In this document: positions 7,031-7,056 of the stretch, piece by piece | Numbering within the stretch: position 1 is the stretch's first letter | Layout: each line of letters opens with the position of its first letter | Source: Chitinophagales bacterium | GTDB lineage: Bacteria; Bacteroidota; Bacteroidia; Chitinophagales; Saprospiraceae | Length of the DNA stretch: 7,056 bases | Assembly: GCA_013298445.1 (NCBI GenBank) | Contig: JAAFHQ010000315.1 | Location: forward strand, 1 to 7,056 | Direction of reading: 5' to 3' | Notes under the pieces: generated by a model | What the model saw: only the letters and a program-made list of their open reading frames with translations | What the model was told of the DNA's origin: nothing | Databases searched by the model: none | Translations under genes and position numbers: made by a program

Positions 7031-7056
7031 ATGGGGATGGGAATGACGAGTTTTTT
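7031..7056 (+). CDS. Possible start of a rightward gene cut by the window edge
   Basis: An ATG preceded by A-rich AACAACTAAA opens a frame (MGMGMTSF) that has no stop before the end of the window. Three in-frame ATGs occur in the first five codons. Only eight complete codons are visible, so neither its reality nor its product can be judged. If real, it is divergent from the CPBP gene and shares the ~90-nt intergenic region. Confidence 0.2.

Overview
The window looks like a chromosomal segment of a Bacteroidota bacterium. The reasons are the Bacteroidota-type class A penicillin-binding protein, A-rich leaders without Shine-Dalgarno sequences, and two sites resembling the phylum's TAnnTTTG -7 promoter element. 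The moderate G+C content and gene style would suit the Saprospiria, but the sequence alone does not prove this. I saw no tRNA, rRNA, CRISPR array, insertion sequence or phage gene.

Layout. (1) Positions 2-2488, + strand: a class A PBP (PBP1A type) whose reading frame runs off the left edge, so its true start is outside the window. (2) Positions 2511-2549: a strong palindromic terminator between convergent genes; the stop codon of the minus-strand gene lies in its loop. (3) Positions 2529-6192, - strand: a compact three-gene operon, in transcription order a putative lipoprotein with one internal membrane helix (unrecognised family), a patatin-like protein, and an FAD-linked oxidase of the aldonolactone oxidase/alditol oxidase family. 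The last two genes are 2 nt apart. A candidate promoter lies at 6221-6251. (4) Positions 6254-6940, - strand: a CPBP-type membrane protein. (5) Positions 6941-7056: a short AT-rich intergenic region with a possible promoter and inverted repeat, and perhaps the first codons of a rightward gene at the edge.

The most notable result is in the patatin-like gene. The oxyanion-hole motif DGGGTRG is intact, but the nucleophile box reads GSATG instead of GxSxG, so the catalytic Ser is Ala. The catalytic Asp of the DGG motif is Glu (EGG). Both members of the Ser-Asp dyad are thus changed in an otherwise well-formed ORF, which suggests a pseudoenzyme or a changed activity. Its operon partner, the FAD oxidase, keeps the putative covalent-flavin His and the HWGK motif, but has Pro where relatives usually have an active-site Glu. 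The operon therefore resembles an undescribed membrane-linked module made of a lipid-fold protein, a flavoprotein oxidase and a membrane anchor. No function can be assigned from sequence alone.
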